The translations under genes were made by a program, and so were the position numbers. This document shows, piece after piece, positions 27,898 through 37,146 of a stretch of 64,000 nucleotides of DNA (its first letter is position 1; each line of letters begins with the position of its first letter). The stretch spans positions 191,135-255,134 of the forward strand of contig DJHM01000011.1 of NCBI GenBank assembly GCA_002433075.1. Reading direction: 5' to 3'. The notes below the pieces were generated by a model. That model ran no database searches. It was not told where the DNA came from and was given only the letters and a program-made list of their open reading frames with translations. The DNA is from Latescibacteria bacterium UBA6620 (GTDB lineage Bacteria > Latescibacterota > UBA2968).

Positions 27898-29283
27898 TTA
27901 TCCACCCGTCTCCTGCAGACGCTCCCATCGAGTCTGGAACTCAGGGCGATCCTTCCATTCGGGTATGAGTAGCTCGTAAGAGGGATCGAGCATCCAGTCG
28001 CGTCGTTCCGGATTGGGAACCGTAATCGTACCTTCCGTATAGTCCTCCCCGCGCAGACTGGCTTCGACCTCGAGGTTCCATTCGTCGTAGCGCTCCTTCA
28101 TCTCTGCCACGCGGTCCGGCTGTGATTCAGAGAGGTCGGTTGTTTCCCGTGGATCGTCGGCAAGATCGAAGAGCTCCACATCGTCGCCCTTCACATCGCG
28201 CACAACGAGTTTCCGATCGTTGTCGACAAGCGCGCCGCCTCCGTTGTAACGGCAGGGAATGGGTACCTTTCTCGGTCCGAGCTCGTTTTGGAAAAGGGCA
28301 TCGAGGCTCCGTCCGTCCTGGCGCTGAACCAGAACAGAATCGTCGATGCCGCAGACTTTGATAACGGTCGGGAAGATGTCCATCGTCGAAGCCGGATAAG
28401 ACGTTCGGCGTGGATTCGGGATCCCCTTTGGCCATTCGATTACCGCAGGAACGCGGAGGCCGCCCTCATACAGCGTCCCTTTCCATCCCCTCAGCCCTCC
28501 GACCGTGGCAGGCCCGAACGGCTCGAGGCCACCGTTGTCGCTGTTGAACCAGACCAGAGTGTCCTCCTCGATCTGCAGCTCGCGAAGGGCCAATCTGAGG
28601 GCACCGATACTTCGATCCATCGCCACCAACTCGCCGTAGTGGTTCTGCTCGATGTCACTGAGTTGAGCGAAGTCGACCTTGTCGTCCTCTCCGGCAATCC
28701 ACGGACTGTGGGGAGTCCCGTACCAGATCACTGTAAAAAATGGATTCCCCCTGGCGTGCTCTGTCCGGATGAAGTGGATCGCCTGTTCCATCGCCACATC
28801 CGACGAGTCGCCTTCGAATTCCTCGAACGAGCCCAGCCTGCTCATCAAGGGATCGCGATCGAAGAAATTCGTGACGGACAACCAGTGGTCGAACCCGAAG
28901 TGTCCAGGGTGCCTCGGATTCTCTTCCAGGATCGGCGCGCCAGGGCCCATAAACCCACTGAGATGCCATTTCCCGAAGTGGCCCGTCGAATACCACGCGC
29001 TCTGCATCGCCTGTGCGATCGTTTTCTCCTGAAGGCACAGGGGACAACCGTGACTGAACACCCCACACCGGTCGTTCGACCGACCGGTCATCACCGACGC
29101 ACGGGTGGGCGAACAAACGGGTGCACCCGCGTAAAATCGGTCGAACCGGAGCCCGTTCCTTTCCATTGCGTCCAGGTTCGGGGTCTTCAGGATCGGGTGA
29201 TCGTAATACCCGGTCTGGCCCCAACCCTGGTCGTCGCTCATAATGAGGACAATGTTGGGTCGGGTCGGGTGTTCAGGCATCAA
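27898..29283 (-). CDS. FGly-type arylsulfatase
   Basis: 461 residues. Metal ligands D17-D18 are in LIMSDDQGWGQTGYYDHP; the formylglycine motif C57-S-P-T-R61 is in APVCSPTRASVMTGRSN. HFGKWHLSGF and WFNSDNGGLEPFG are further active-site signatures. There is no signal peptide. It probably removes sulfate from glycans or small esters after uptake. It is co-directional with, and touching, the solute-binding protein gene, and follows a small glycine-zipper gene. Confidence 0.92.
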   Translation of the reverse strand: MMPEHPTRPNIVLIMSDDQGWGQTGYYDHPILKTPNLDAMERNGLRFDRFYAGAPVCSPTRASVMTGRSNDRCGVFSHGCPLCLQEKTIAQAMQSAWYSTGHFGKWHLSGFMGPGAPILEENPRHPGHFGFDHWLSVTNFFDRDPLMSRLGSFEEFEGDSSDVAMEQAIHFIRTEHARGNPFFTVIWYGTPHSPWIAGEDDKVDFAQLSDIEQNHYGELVAMDRSIGALRLALRELQIEEDTLVWFNSDNGGLEPFGPATVGGLRGWKGTLYEGGLRVPAVIEWPKGIPNPRRTSYPASTMDIFPTVIKVCGIDDSVLVQRQDGRSLDALFQNELGPRKVPIPCRYNGGGALVDNDRKLVVRDVKGDDVELFDLADDPRETTDLSESQPDRVAEMKERYDEWNLEVEASLRGEDYTEGTITVPNPERRDWMLDPSYELLIPEWKDRPEFQTRWERLQETGG

Positions 29284-29304
29284 TGGTTACTCAGCTATAA
29301 TGTC

Positions 29305-29496
29305 CTATTGCCTGGTACCCATCACGATCGCGGCGCCAAGCGAGATGCCCAGCGAGGTCCCGAGCCCCATGTTGTCGATTGCGGCGCCTACCGCCGCTCC
29401 CACGGCCAACCCGACCCCGGCTCCCAGCGCGATGCCCATCGATACGGAGCTTCCGTCATCCGGTTCCTGTTCGTCATTACGATCGTCAAAAGACAC
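29305..29496 (-). CDS. small glycine-zipper membrane protein
   Basis: 63 residues from GTG 29496, which follows GGGAGGGGACGAC; this RBS decides the start over the longer in-frame ATG 29565. The N-terminal ~20 residues are acidic (SFDDRNDEQEPDDGSS). The rest is a small-residue hydrophobic stretch of repeated GxxxG/AxxxG (GIALGAGVGLAVGAAVGAA, then GLGTSLGISLG), typical of glycine-zipper membrane peptides. Function unknown. It lies between a PhyH and a sulfatase gene. Confidence 0.6.
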   Translation of the reverse strand: MSFDDRNDEQEPDDGSSVSMGIALGAGVGLAVGAAVGAAIDNMGLGTSLGISLGAAIVMGTRQ

Positions 29497-29577
29497 GTCG
29501 TCCCCTCCCGTTGGCTGACACGGGGCGAGCCTCGAATGACTCCAACCGCTGATGTGGACCACCAAATCGGGGTGGAA

Positions 29578-30390
29578 TCAGGAGGTACGGGTGTAAAGCA
29601 CCGGAAGATGTTCGTCGTCGGCAAGTACGTCGCCGACTTTCGTGCGAGCCACGACCTCGTCCGGCAGCGCACTCTGCTTGCCGTTGAAAGTGGCATCCTC
29701 CGGCATAAAGAGCAATGCAAAGGCCCGTCGAGGCTGCAACGTCATATTCGGCCCCGCGGCGTGAGCAACCAGACCGCTGATGAAGATCCCTGACCCAGCC
29801 TCCACCTCAACTGGCTGCGGCTCGATCTCCGACCACTCCGGGTAGCTGTCTATCAGACGACCGATGCCCTCCTCACCCAGCGTGCCACTCTCGTCGAACC
29901 GGCACGTCTTCTGAGAACCGGGCAGGAAGTAGAGACATCCGTTCTGCAACGTCGCATCGTCGAGGGCAATCCACAGCATCGTGGCCTGGCTCGAATGGAA
30001 CAGGTCCATCGGGTTGTCGACGTGGAAGTTGGTGGGATTCGACCACGGTTCCTTGGTGAGCGCGTGGTCGTGATACAATCGAACCCCCGTCGACCCCGAA
30101 ACTTCTGTTGCCAGTTTACCCAATCGTTCGTCCAGGACCAGCGCCCTGACTGATTCGTGGGTCTTCCAAAGGTTGACACACTGTACGAAAACTCCCGAAT
30201 AGTAGCTGTCGTTCGCCTGGTTGTGGCGCACGACACGGCTGGATGGATCTCGATCCACCATCTCCGCGACGGCCTCGTCGACCGCCTGTCGCCAGATTCT
30301 CAACTCATCCGGATCGAGCAGGTCCGGCACGACCAGGTAGCCATCCCTCCGGTAGCTCCCAGCCTCTTCCCTGGTCAGCGTGGTCCGCAT
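29578..30390 (-). CDS. PhyH-family Fe(II)/2-oxoglutarate dioxygenase
   Basis: 270 residues from ATG 30390. HxD is in TNFHVDNPMDLFHSS, NGCLYFLPGSQK follows, and the distal His is in VAHAAGPNMTLQPRRA with the 2OG-binding Arg. It shares the architecture and the C-terminal FMPEDATFNGKQSALP segment with the PhyH at 37492 (FMPDGSTYNGNKNVLP), so the two are close paralogues. It begins right after the ligase remnant and heads the sulfatase-containing run. Confidence 0.9.
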   Translation of the reverse strand: MRTTLTREEAGSYRRDGYLVVPDLLDPDELRIWRQAVDEAVAEMVDRDPSSRVVRHNQANDSYYSGVFVQCVNLWKTHESVRALVLDERLGKLATEVSGSTGVRLYHDHALTKEPWSNPTNFHVDNPMDLFHSSQATMLWIALDDATLQNGCLYFLPGSQKTCRFDESGTLGEEGIGRLIDSYPEWSEIEPQPVEVEAGSGIFISGLVAHAAGPNMTLQPRRAFALLFMPEDATFNGKQSALPDEVVARTKVGDVLADDEHLPVLYTRTS

Positions 30391-30393
30391 GTC

Positions 30394-30977
30394 TCAGACG
30401 CCTGTGTCGAACCACTCACCCCGATCTTCCGCTTGGGAGTAGCTCGGATTCTTGATTTTGATCCAGGGCGTTCGCCCATTCACCTGTCGGTAAGGGCTGT
30501 CCCGGGGTTTCGCCACGATGCCTTCCATATACCGCTCGCAGATCATTCCAAACAGGTCGACCCCATCGCCTTCGATATGATCCACAAAGTGCAGGCGGGG
30601 TGCTCCGCCTTCGACCAGTTCCTTCAGCACACCCTTCCGCTCGATACACGGCTTCTCACGTAGACCTTCACCATCCAGCAGCAGGATGTCGAAAGCAAAG
30701 AAAACAACGGGGGCGCGTGCGGCCATCAGATCGTCGAATTGCGATACGCCCCGATCGTCGACACAAACGAGTTCACCGTCCAGAACCGCCTGCCGCGTCA
30801 TTCCGGACAGTGCGCTCGAAACCTGCCGAAATCGATGGAACGCGTGCCGTTTCGTGAAACGAGCCGGCACGTACCGTCGCCAATGTCGGCAAGACTTCGG
30901 AAGCCGTCGTATTTGACCTCGAACAGCCATCCCGGGTCGTCGAACGGATCCGACTGCTTGATCAAGGGGAGGGGCGT
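30394..30977 (-). pseudogene. short ATP-dependent DNA ligase (adenylation domain), frameshifted
   Basis: The frame reads PLPLIKQSDPFDDPGWLFEV then KYDGFR, the lysine motif I, up to LVSRNGTR. A 1-bp deletion at about 30841 moves the rest (FHRFRQVSSALSGM) into another frame, which continues with FDILLLDGEGL, GIVAKPRDSPY and WIKIKNPSYSQ (motifs III-V) to the stop at 30394. Standalone ~200-residue LigD-like adenylation proteins are known in several phyla. No standard start codon fits: ACG 30977 stands where ATG would be expected, and TTG 30965 is the next choice. It is 43 bp downstream of the methyltransferase. Confidence 0.72.
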
Positions 30978-31020
30978 GATGATGATGACGTCCCCGAGTT
31001 CGAACCCGCAAGGGTCGAAT

Positions 31021-31842
31021 TCATTCGGTTTTCCTACCGAGTGTAAAACCGAACCCCAGCGGTTCCGAATACTCCCCCCTGGGATCGAAGTCCAGAAGAT
31101 GGCGCGTCAGATCCGCTTCGAATCCGTCGGCATCGTCGCCGAGAACGCCTCTCAGGTTCCCCGAACTGGAGTAGAGGTTGCCAATGATGGATTCCGGGGG
31201 CCAGACGTGGTGGTGTATACTTGGATGATTCTGCACATCGACGAACCCGGCGCCGCGAAACACCTGTTCGGCGTGCTCGGCAGTTCGTGTGCTGTCACGC
31301 ACGGCCCCTCTCGGCTTTGAAACCTTGCCCGTCCATTTCTCCAAGACCTCCCGCAGTACGTCTTGCCACGGCTCCAGGCCCCTGCGGATTCCGTTGCACC
31401 CGAGCGTCGTCAGACACGCTCCCGATAGCAGCCAATCGAGCGACCGTTCGAGCACCCATCGCTGGTCCAGACGATGAAACGCTTCCCCGATCGTGATCAA
31501 CTCGATCGTCTCATCCGGAATCTCGAGATCCTCGACTCTCCCCGCACGCCAGTCGATGTTACCGACTTCGTGTCGAGCCGCGACTTGCCTTCCGACCTCG
31601 ATCATCTCGGTTTCGTGATCGATCGCGAGGATGTCCTTGAAGTAGGACGCCATCCGAATGGCCACCCGGCCCGGCCCGCAAGCAAGGTCGACCAGCCGCC
31701 CCTCCCCCGTGACGCTCGCCCTCCCCCGCAGGTCCTGCAGCATCTCCTCGGGGCAGGGAACGCGATAGTCGGCATATTAGCGGGCCGTTCCGGCGAACAG
31801 ATCGCCGGCGAAATCGGGCTTGATGGGTTGTCCTTTCGACAT
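31021..31842 (-). pseudogene. class I SAM-dependent methyltransferase with in-frame stop
   Basis: ATG 31842 starts MSKGQPIKPDFAGDLFAGTAR. The frame is then broken by TAA at 31777-31779 and continues YADYRVPCPEEMLQDLRGRA to the SAM-binding LVDLACGPGRVAIRMA. Related methyltransferases have an aromatic pair (YYA.YR) exactly at the stop position, so TAA most likely replaced a Tyr codon (inference). The rest, through IELITIGEAFHRLD to the end, is intact. An internal restart at ATG 31743 would lose the N-terminal helix. It lies upstream of the broken ligase. Confidence 0.75.
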
Positions 31843-32024
31843 TGACGTGCTTCCTTAGGAAAACGGTGAGTCGGACCGAACCTATGATACGGTCTGTTGC
31901 CCGTAATGTCAGAACGTCCGAGTCGTGGGCTGGGGCGCCCGAGCCTATCCCCATTGACAATCTGAAGCGGCCCACTTTGATTAGCCGCCCGGCGCCCGAT
32001 CCTCCCACATCAGATGGAGACGAT

Positions 32025-33221
32025 ATGTCTGCTCAGGATACTCCAGCCCCAGCCGAGCCAGCGAGCTCCTACCGTGCTCAGGCCTTCGCAGATTCCAAAC
32101 CCGAACTGTCTGCTCCCGGTGCCACACCGGAGCGTCTGGCTCACCTCGAGGAACACGGATTCGTCATCATCACAGACTTCGTCGGAAATCCCTGGATCGA
32201 CATCCTTCGCGAGGCCGGCCGCAGAGTCACCGAAGCCTGCGCACCCGAAAACGGCTACGACAGAATCGACTACTCCAGGGGCTACGTGCATCGCGCCAAG
32301 GGGGACGAGCCCTGGGCGATCCGCGGTCTGGTGCATCCTGCCTTCGGCGAGCCCTCCTTCGCTGAATTCCACGGTTCGGATGACTTCCTCGGGTTCGTGG
32401 ACTCCTGGTGCGTCGATGGTCTCAAACCCGACGAGATGACGATGGGCAACCTCCTCCTGTGGTGCAATCCACGAAAGCGCGAGAATCAACTCAGCTGGCA
32501 TCGCGACGTCACGTGGTGGGGCACCGGAAAGCCGTATTTCTCGCAACATGAGGTTCGTGGGGATAGCGTGGAAGACTACTCCGAGGAGGTCGAACGAGCC
32601 AGATGGGAGGAAATTCGTGCGGACAACGTCAAGTCGCTCACCGAACGCAACGGCGTCAGTATGTTTCTCGCCCTGGCCCACGACGAGTGCCACGAACTCA
32701 TTCCAGGGTCGCACGATCGCTGGCGGACTCCCTTCGAACACGACGTGTTGCTCCCGCAGAAAATGAAGGACGCCGGGGTGCCGCATACGCCGAGCTGGAA
32801 CGGCGAGGACCCGTTGCCGGGTCAGGTCGCCATTCGCCTTAAACCGGGGGAAGCGCTCATCCGTAACGGAACGACCATCCACACGGGCCGCACCGTCCCC
32901 GATCGCGAGCGGAACACGCTTTCGATCGGATGGTCCAGGTGGTCGGGTCCTTTGGACGAGGAGCCGTCCACCGCCGACGCTCGCCACGCCTGGCAACTGG
33001 ATCCTGCCGTTCGCGAAGCAATGCCTCACGACTGGATGAAGGTTGCGTGGGATCGCTGGGCGGAAACGAAGAAACTGGGTGAAACGCTCGAGGATCGATA
33101 CGCAGGCTGGGACATCCAGAAGATCAAGGCGGGCGACGTGGTAGGATGGCGAACGGAGCTGGAGAAACAGGCTGCGGCGGCGGGAGATTCCTGGGAGGCG
33201 TTTCAGACGGTGGAAGAATAA
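32025..33221 (+). CDS. large PhyH-family Fe(II)/2-oxoglutarate dioxygenase
   Basis: 398 residues, longer than most relatives. ATG 32025 after GGAGACGAT is chosen; the frame is open to 31842 but that part overlaps the divergent methyltransferase start. HxD is in LSWHRDVTWWG; the distal His is in TTIHTGRTVPDRERNTL with Arg at the usual spacing. An insert after the HxD strand (SQHEVRGDSVEDYSEEVERA) and a Trp-rich C-terminal helical tail set it apart from the other copies. It is the only plus-strand gene of its family here, and it stands alone. Confidence 0.87.
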   Translation: MSAQDTPAPAEPASSYRAQAFADSKPELSAPGATPERLAHLEEHGFVIITDFVGNPWIDILREAGRRVTEACAPENGYDRIDYSRGYVHRAKGDEPWAIRGLVHPAFGEPSFAEFHGSDDFLGFVDSWCVDGLKPDEMTMGNLLLWCNPRKRENQLSWHRDVTWWGTGKPYFSQHEVRGDSVEDYSEEVERARWEEIRADNVKSLTERNGVSMFLALAHDECHELIPGSHDRWRTPFEHDVLLPQKMKDAGVPHTPSWNGEDPLPGQVAIRLKPGEALIRNGTTIHTGRTVPDRERNTLSIGWSRWSGPLDEEPSTADARHAWQLDPAVREAMPHDWMKVAWDRWAETKKLGETLEDRYAGWDIQKIKAGDVVGWRTELEKQAAAAGDSWEAFQTVEE

Positions 33222-33258
33222 GTGCCGTCGGCCTGAATGGAGGATCAGGCTTCGAGTC

Positions 33259-34275
33259 TCAAGCCCCCTCCCAGACCTCGCCGAACAGGCGTAGCCAGTT
33301 CCCTCCCAGGATGCCTGTGATCTCCTCACCCGAGTAGCCGCGACGCTGCAGACCGCTCGCCAGATTTGGCAATTCGTCGGGGCTCGTGAGATCGTCCGGA
33401 TACAGCTTGTACTCTTCCCACTTCACGTTCGGATCCTGGAACACGGCCGGATACGATGTGCCCTGCTGCGAACCGATGTATCGCCAGAACGATTCAGGCT
33501 GATCCTGCGTGAAATCGATACCGAACCCGACGTGGTCGGGCCCAATCCGCTGAACCATATCGTCGATCGCATCCAGGTAATCGTCCAGTGTGGACTCGAA
33601 CTGCGTCTTCAGGAAAGAGCAGATGGCCGTCGCGCCCACAACGCCCCCCCGTTCCGCCAACAACCTGACCGCTTCGTCGGTCTTGTTGCGTGGGCGATCG
33701 AAATAGCCTTTGCAATTCGCGTGGGTGACCGCGACCGGCTTTTCCGAATGTTCGATGGCCTCCATCGTCGATCGCTCACCGACGTGAGACAGATCAATCA
33801 GGATTCCCAGTCGGTTCATTTCCCGTACGGCATCGCGACCGAAATTGCTCAACCCCGCGTTCGCGCTCTCGTAGCATCCATCTGCCAGCAGGCTGCGCTC
33901 GTGAAACGAAAGCTGGATGATGCGGACACCCAGCGCGTGGAACACGGCCAGATGGCCGAGGTCGTTCTCAATGGGCGTGGCGTTTTGGAAACCGAGAATG
34001 ACTCCCACCCTGCCCGTCTCCTTCGCCCGAAGAATGTCCGAGGTCGAATGGATGGGCATCAGAAGGTCCTCGTACGTCTCGTATCGGCCTAACCACGCCT
34101 GAATCTCCAGCAGAGTCTCCTGATAGTTTTCCCACGTCGCGATCGTTGCGTTCATAGCCGTCACACGGCCGTTCCTCAGACTCTCGAACACACCCGGGCT
34201 GTTCCAGTTGCTGACGTTCAGCCCGTCAATCACGATAGCTCGATCGTAAATCGAGCGGGCATCTTCCTTGCTCAT
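33259..34275 (-). CDS. membrane-dipeptidase family (M19) hydrolase
   Basis: 338 residues from ATG 34275. The amidohydrolase-fold M19 signatures are visible: IVIDGLNVSNW at the position of the first metal site (family usually H-x-D; here D-G-L-N, so a first ligand looks altered), RVGVILGFQNATPIEND with the bridging Glu region, ILIDLSHVGERSTMEAI and VAVTHANCKGYFDRPRN carrying His ligands, and HVGFGIDFTQD. It is the last gene of the thirteen-gene minus-strand cluster. Members cleave dipeptides or related small amides; the altered first ligand makes the activity uncertain. Confidence 0.82.
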   Translation of the reverse strand: MSKEDARSIYDRAIVIDGLNVSNWNSPGVFESLRNGRVTAMNATIATWENYQETLLEIQAWLGRYETYEDLLMPIHSTSDILRAKETGRVGVILGFQNATPIENDLGHLAVFHALGVRIIQLSFHERSLLADGCYESANAGLSNFGRDAVREMNRLGILIDLSHVGERSTMEAIEHSEKPVAVTHANCKGYFDRPRNKTDEAVRLLAERGGVVGATAICSFLKTQFESTLDDYLDAIDDMVQRIGPDHVGFGIDFTQDQPESFWRYIGSQQGTSYPAVFQDPNVKWEEYKLYPDDLTSPDELPNLASGLQRRGYSGEEITGILGGNWLRLFGEVWEGA

Positions 34276-34312
34276 CAGAATTGTGTCCTGCGTCGTGTAT
34301 TGTGGGCTGCGA

Positions 34313-34966
34313 TCAGACCTTCGTCGGCTTGTCGGGCGGGAGCGGTTGTGAATCGAATCCGAAAATCCTGCGCATCTCGGGTGTCGCACGTGCGACGACT
34401 TCTGGTTTCAGGAAGGAGCGACAACAGAAGCAGATCAAGGCGATGCGGGCGCGGTCGGTCCGGTTCGCACCCGCCGAGTGCCAGACCGCGCCGTTGAACA
34501 GCAAGACCGAACCTTTCGGCGCCTCGATCCGGATCTCGTCCGGATGCGAGGAACATTCCGGCTGGGGCCCTTCCGAAAACCGGTGACTCCCCGGCACCAA
34601 TCGGGTCCCACCGTTCTCTGGCGAGAAATCTTCGAGCAGCCACAGGCTGTTCGCTACCATAGGGAACGGCATTACACCCGACATCCTTCCCACCGCGTGA
34701 TCTCGATGGTAAGCACCGTCGGGTGCCCCGGGGGAGATGATGTTCGAGGTCAGGGTACTGAGCGTGTAGTCGTCGCCCAGGAGGTACTCGAAGAACGGAA
34801 CCATCTTCGGATGCGCGACGAGTCTTTCGAACATCTCGCCTTTGTTGACGAGCCACCGAACGAGCTGTCCGTGATCGTCGGTGTGCATCCTCGCCGAACC
34901 GTCTTCCCGCTCAGCAAGTTCCAGGAGTCGAGTCCTATAGGCGTCGATCTCGGACTCTGAGAGCAC
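34313..34966 (-). CDS. compact PhyH-family Fe(II)/2-oxoglutarate dioxygenase
   Basis: 217 residues, the shortest copy here, from GTG 34966. HxD is in GAYHRDHAVGRM, NGGTRLVPGSHRF follows, and the distal His is in VWHSAGANRTDRARIA with Arg. The N-terminal strand that usually precedes the first helix is missing or very short, so a start further upstream cannot be excluded. It lies between the DapA-like and dipeptidase genes in the large cluster. Confidence 0.85.
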   Translation of the reverse strand: MLSESEIDAYRTRLLELAEREDGSARMHTDDHGQLVRWLVNKGEMFERLVAHPKMVPFFEYLLGDDYTLSTLTSNIISPGAPDGAYHRDHAVGRMSGVMPFPMVANSLWLLEDFSPENGGTRLVPGSHRFSEGPQPECSSHPDEIRIEAPKGSVLLFNGAVWHSAGANRTDRARIALICFCCRSFLKPEVVARATPEMRRIFGFDSQPLPPDKPTKV

Positions 34967-35059
34967 GTCCGGAACGATCGAGGTCGGCCTGATGGGACTC
35001 TGGGATCGACACTGCGTGGCTTTCGGGTGTGGATCGGTATGCCAAACCGAATCGACCTG

Positions 35060-35980
35060 TCAGCCTCTCTCGCTCTCGAATTCGGGCAGATACGACTTCA
35101 CAGATTCGAACGCACGATCCGCATCCTCATCCGACATTGGCGTCTTGGGTGGAGCCACCCACTTTTCCATCAGACCAAGTCGGCTCAGCACGGCTTTGCC
35201 CGCGGCCTGACCGAACGGACTCAGTCCGCGCAGAGTGCCCGCGAATTCGTTCGCTTTGTGCTGCGCGGCAAAAGCTGCGGGATAGTCCTCGGCACACCAG
35301 GCATCGTAGACTCGCGCCGCAAACTGGGGAGCGATGCCCGGCATCAGACCCGTCGTCGCGCATACACCCGCGTCGAGCAGGTGCAGTAGAAATGCCTCTC
35401 CCCCCACGACAACCCGAAAGTCGGAATCGGGCCCCAAGGTACTGAGGAAAGCGAGTGTGTTCGACGGGCTGCCGGAGCTGTCTTTCGTTCCCTGAACGCC
35501 CACCTCCGCCAGTCTCGGGACCGTCGCTGGCTCGACGGCGACTTTGGTCATCGCCGGAATGTTGTAGAGCATCACGGGGATCGGCGAGACCTTCACCAGC
35601 GTCTCGAAGAACCCGACTACCTCTTCCTGCGACATCGGGAAGTAGAACGGAGGGTTGACCAGAATGCCGTCCGCGCCCAGATCTGCCGCCGCCCTCGCCT
35701 GGTCGTGAGTGCGTTTGACGTTCGGCTGCCCGCATCCAACGATCACCGGCGCATCCTTTCCGATCTCCTCGACCACCGACCGAATGGCCACTTCCCGCTG
35801 GTCGTCGTCGACCCCTGCGAACTCACCGGAAGTGCCGACGACGACCACCCCGCGCGAGCCGTGGTCAACGGCTCGGCGTGCCACTTTCGCCATCGCTTCC
35901 CCGTCAACGGTGAAGTCCTGCTTCATCGCCGTCACGATCGCGGGAATGCTGCCCTGTAGCTTCTGTTGGAAAGGTGTCAT
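35060..35980 (-). CDS. DapA-like class I aldolase/lyase
   Basis: 306 residues, normal length. The Schiff-base lysine is K166 in GVQGTKDSSG, the catalytic Tyr Y139 in VMLYNIPAMT, and the T50-S51 pair in VVGTSGEFAGV. The dihydrodipicolinate synthase superfamily also includes N-acetylneuraminate lyase, 2-keto-3-deoxy-sugar-acid aldolases and 5-keto-4-deoxyglucarate dehydratase. The lack of other lysine genes and the presence of enolase-superfamily, SDR and Gfo genes in the cluster favour keto-deoxy-sugar-acid cleavage over lysine synthesis (inference). ATG 35980 follows GAGGAGACTT. Confidence 0.88.
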   Translation of the reverse strand: MTPFQQKLQGSIPAIVTAMKQDFTVDGEAMAKVARRAVDHGSRGVVVVGTSGEFAGVDDDQREVAIRSVVEEIGKDAPVIVGCGQPNVKRTHDQARAAADLGADGILVNPPFYFPMSQEEVVGFFETLVKVSPIPVMLYNIPAMTKVAVEPATVPRLAEVGVQGTKDSSGSPSNTLAFLSTLGPDSDFRVVVGGEAFLLHLLDAGVCATTGLMPGIAPQFAARVYDAWCAEDYPAAFAAQHKANEFAGTLRGLSPFGQAAGKAVLSRLGLMEKWVAPPKTPMSDEDADRAFESVKSYLPEFESERG

Positions 35981-36155
35981 AAGTCTCCTCGTCCGTCATT
36001 GAAATCGTTGATCTTCGATCGAAATTGTGGCCCCGATGTCATCTCGACTCGTCTTCGTGCATGCAGAGCAGGCCTTCGCACGAGGAGAGATCCCTGCGCA
36101 ACAATCATTGCGTAGTCCAGACCTCCGTAGTCAGGCTCCCCAAGAAACCCAAGCT

Positions 36156-37136
36156 TCAAACTGGCCGAGCGCGCAGCCGGGCCAATTCGGCATTCTGCAT
36201 CTCCTCACTCCGCCCCGCATCCTCGTTATCCAGCCCCGCGTCCGACTCGGCATCTCCTGCCACCCGACAGTTCAGCAGCTCGCGGGTCTCTTCCTGCTCA
36301 TCGTAGAGACACGCACGATGAAGTAGTCTTCTGTTGTCGAACACAATCAGATCGCCCACCTGCCATTCGTGCTCGTAGACCCTGGGTGGGCGACACGCTT
36401 CCGTCTCGAGCTCGCGAAGCAACGCATCCCCCTCCTCGAGCGGTATCCCGGGAATCCCGAAAGAATGCCTTCCCAGAAAGAGGGATCGACGACCCGTCAC
36501 TGGATGAATTCTCACGAGCGGTCGTAGCGGACATTCGGCTCGCATACCAAGGCCGTACGCACCGTCCTCTGGCGTGTCCCCGACGAGAGCGTGGAGCGTG
36601 GTTTCGTTCTCCCTTGTGTGAACCCGTGTGGTCCCCACCAGATTCGAATGGTAGGCGTTCAAGTCTGCGATTCTGCCCTTCGTCAACGTATCCAGTGCGT
36701 CGTAGGCAGCCCCCATATCGGCGAAGGCCGTCTGACCTCCCTCTTCGGCGACGGACGCAGCCGAAAGAAAGCAGACCTTCGGCATCACGTGGTTGAAAGT
36801 TCCATCCGTATGCCAGTAACGCGTCGGATAACTGAGCGTGAGCCAGGTTGCGTCCTGCTCCGTAAGTAGAGTCTGGTCCTTACGTCTGTTCGATATGCTG
36901 GCCGCTCGGCCCGCGCCTTTCGCGCCCCCTCCCTGAAGAGACCCGAACCGCTTTGCGAAAACAGGCAGGGCTTCCGCGTCCAGGCCTTGACCGGGAAAAA
37001 TGAGCGCGCCGAACTCGTAAAACGCAGTCTCGACGCCCTCCCAGGTCGCATCGGACAGATCTTTCAGGTTGATCCCGGTGACCACCGCACCGAACGACGT
37101 GCCGGGGAGCGGCTCGATATTCATCGTTTCGTCCAT
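36156..37136 (-). CDS. TauD/TfdA-family Fe(II)/2-oxoglutarate dioxygenase
   Basis: 326 residues. HxD is H109-T-D111 in RYWHTDGTFNHV, with the distal His in RRLLHRACLYDEQEETREL and the 2OG-binding Arg in the same segment. TauD-type enzymes hydroxylate taurine, 2,4-D, alkyl sulfates and similar compounds. Alkylsulfatase-type activity would fit a sulfatase-rich genome but is not shown. It is located between the DapA-like gene and a small membrane protein in the large cluster. Confidence 0.88.
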   Translation of the reverse strand: MDETMNIEPLPGTSFGAVVTGINLKDLSDATWEGVETAFYEFGALIFPGQGLDAEALPVFAKRFGSLQGGGAKGAGRAASISNRRKDQTLLTEQDATWLTLSYPTRYWHTDGTFNHVMPKVCFLSAASVAEEGGQTAFADMGAAYDALDTLTKGRIADLNAYHSNLVGTTRVHTRENETTLHALVGDTPEDGAYGLGMRAECPLRPLVRIHPVTGRRSLFLGRHSFGIPGIPLEEGDALLRELETEACRPPRVYEHEWQVGDLIVFDNRRLLHRACLYDEQEETRELLNCRVAGDAESDAGLDNEDAGRSEEMQNAELARLRARPV

Positions 37137-37146
37137 CGCCTATCCT

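Noticed and set aside
28288..29793. 501-residue plus-strand frame opposite the arylsulfatase
   Set aside because: Antisense to the CSPTR sulfatase and continuing into the glycine-zipper gene; no domain, no RBS.
965..31779. Reassignment of TAA (and TAG) to tyrosine in this genome
   Set aside because: TAA is clearly a genuine stop elsewhere: the sulfatase ends TAA directly before the next ATG (27898-27900), the PhyH at 24859 ends with two close in-frame TAA codons, and the toroid protein (11437), aldo-keto reductase (19944) and large PhyH (33221) also end in TAA. TAG ends ilvB and many others.
32010..33329. 439-residue minus-strand frame opposite the large PhyH
   Set aside because: The plus strand has the HxD/H/R motifs and an RBS; the minus-strand frame is a shadow.
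35060..35980. DapA as a lysine-biosynthesis enzyme
   Set aside because: The protein is in the right superfamily, but no other lysine gene is near and the cluster is catabolic in type, so I kept the general aldolase/lyase name without a gene symbol.
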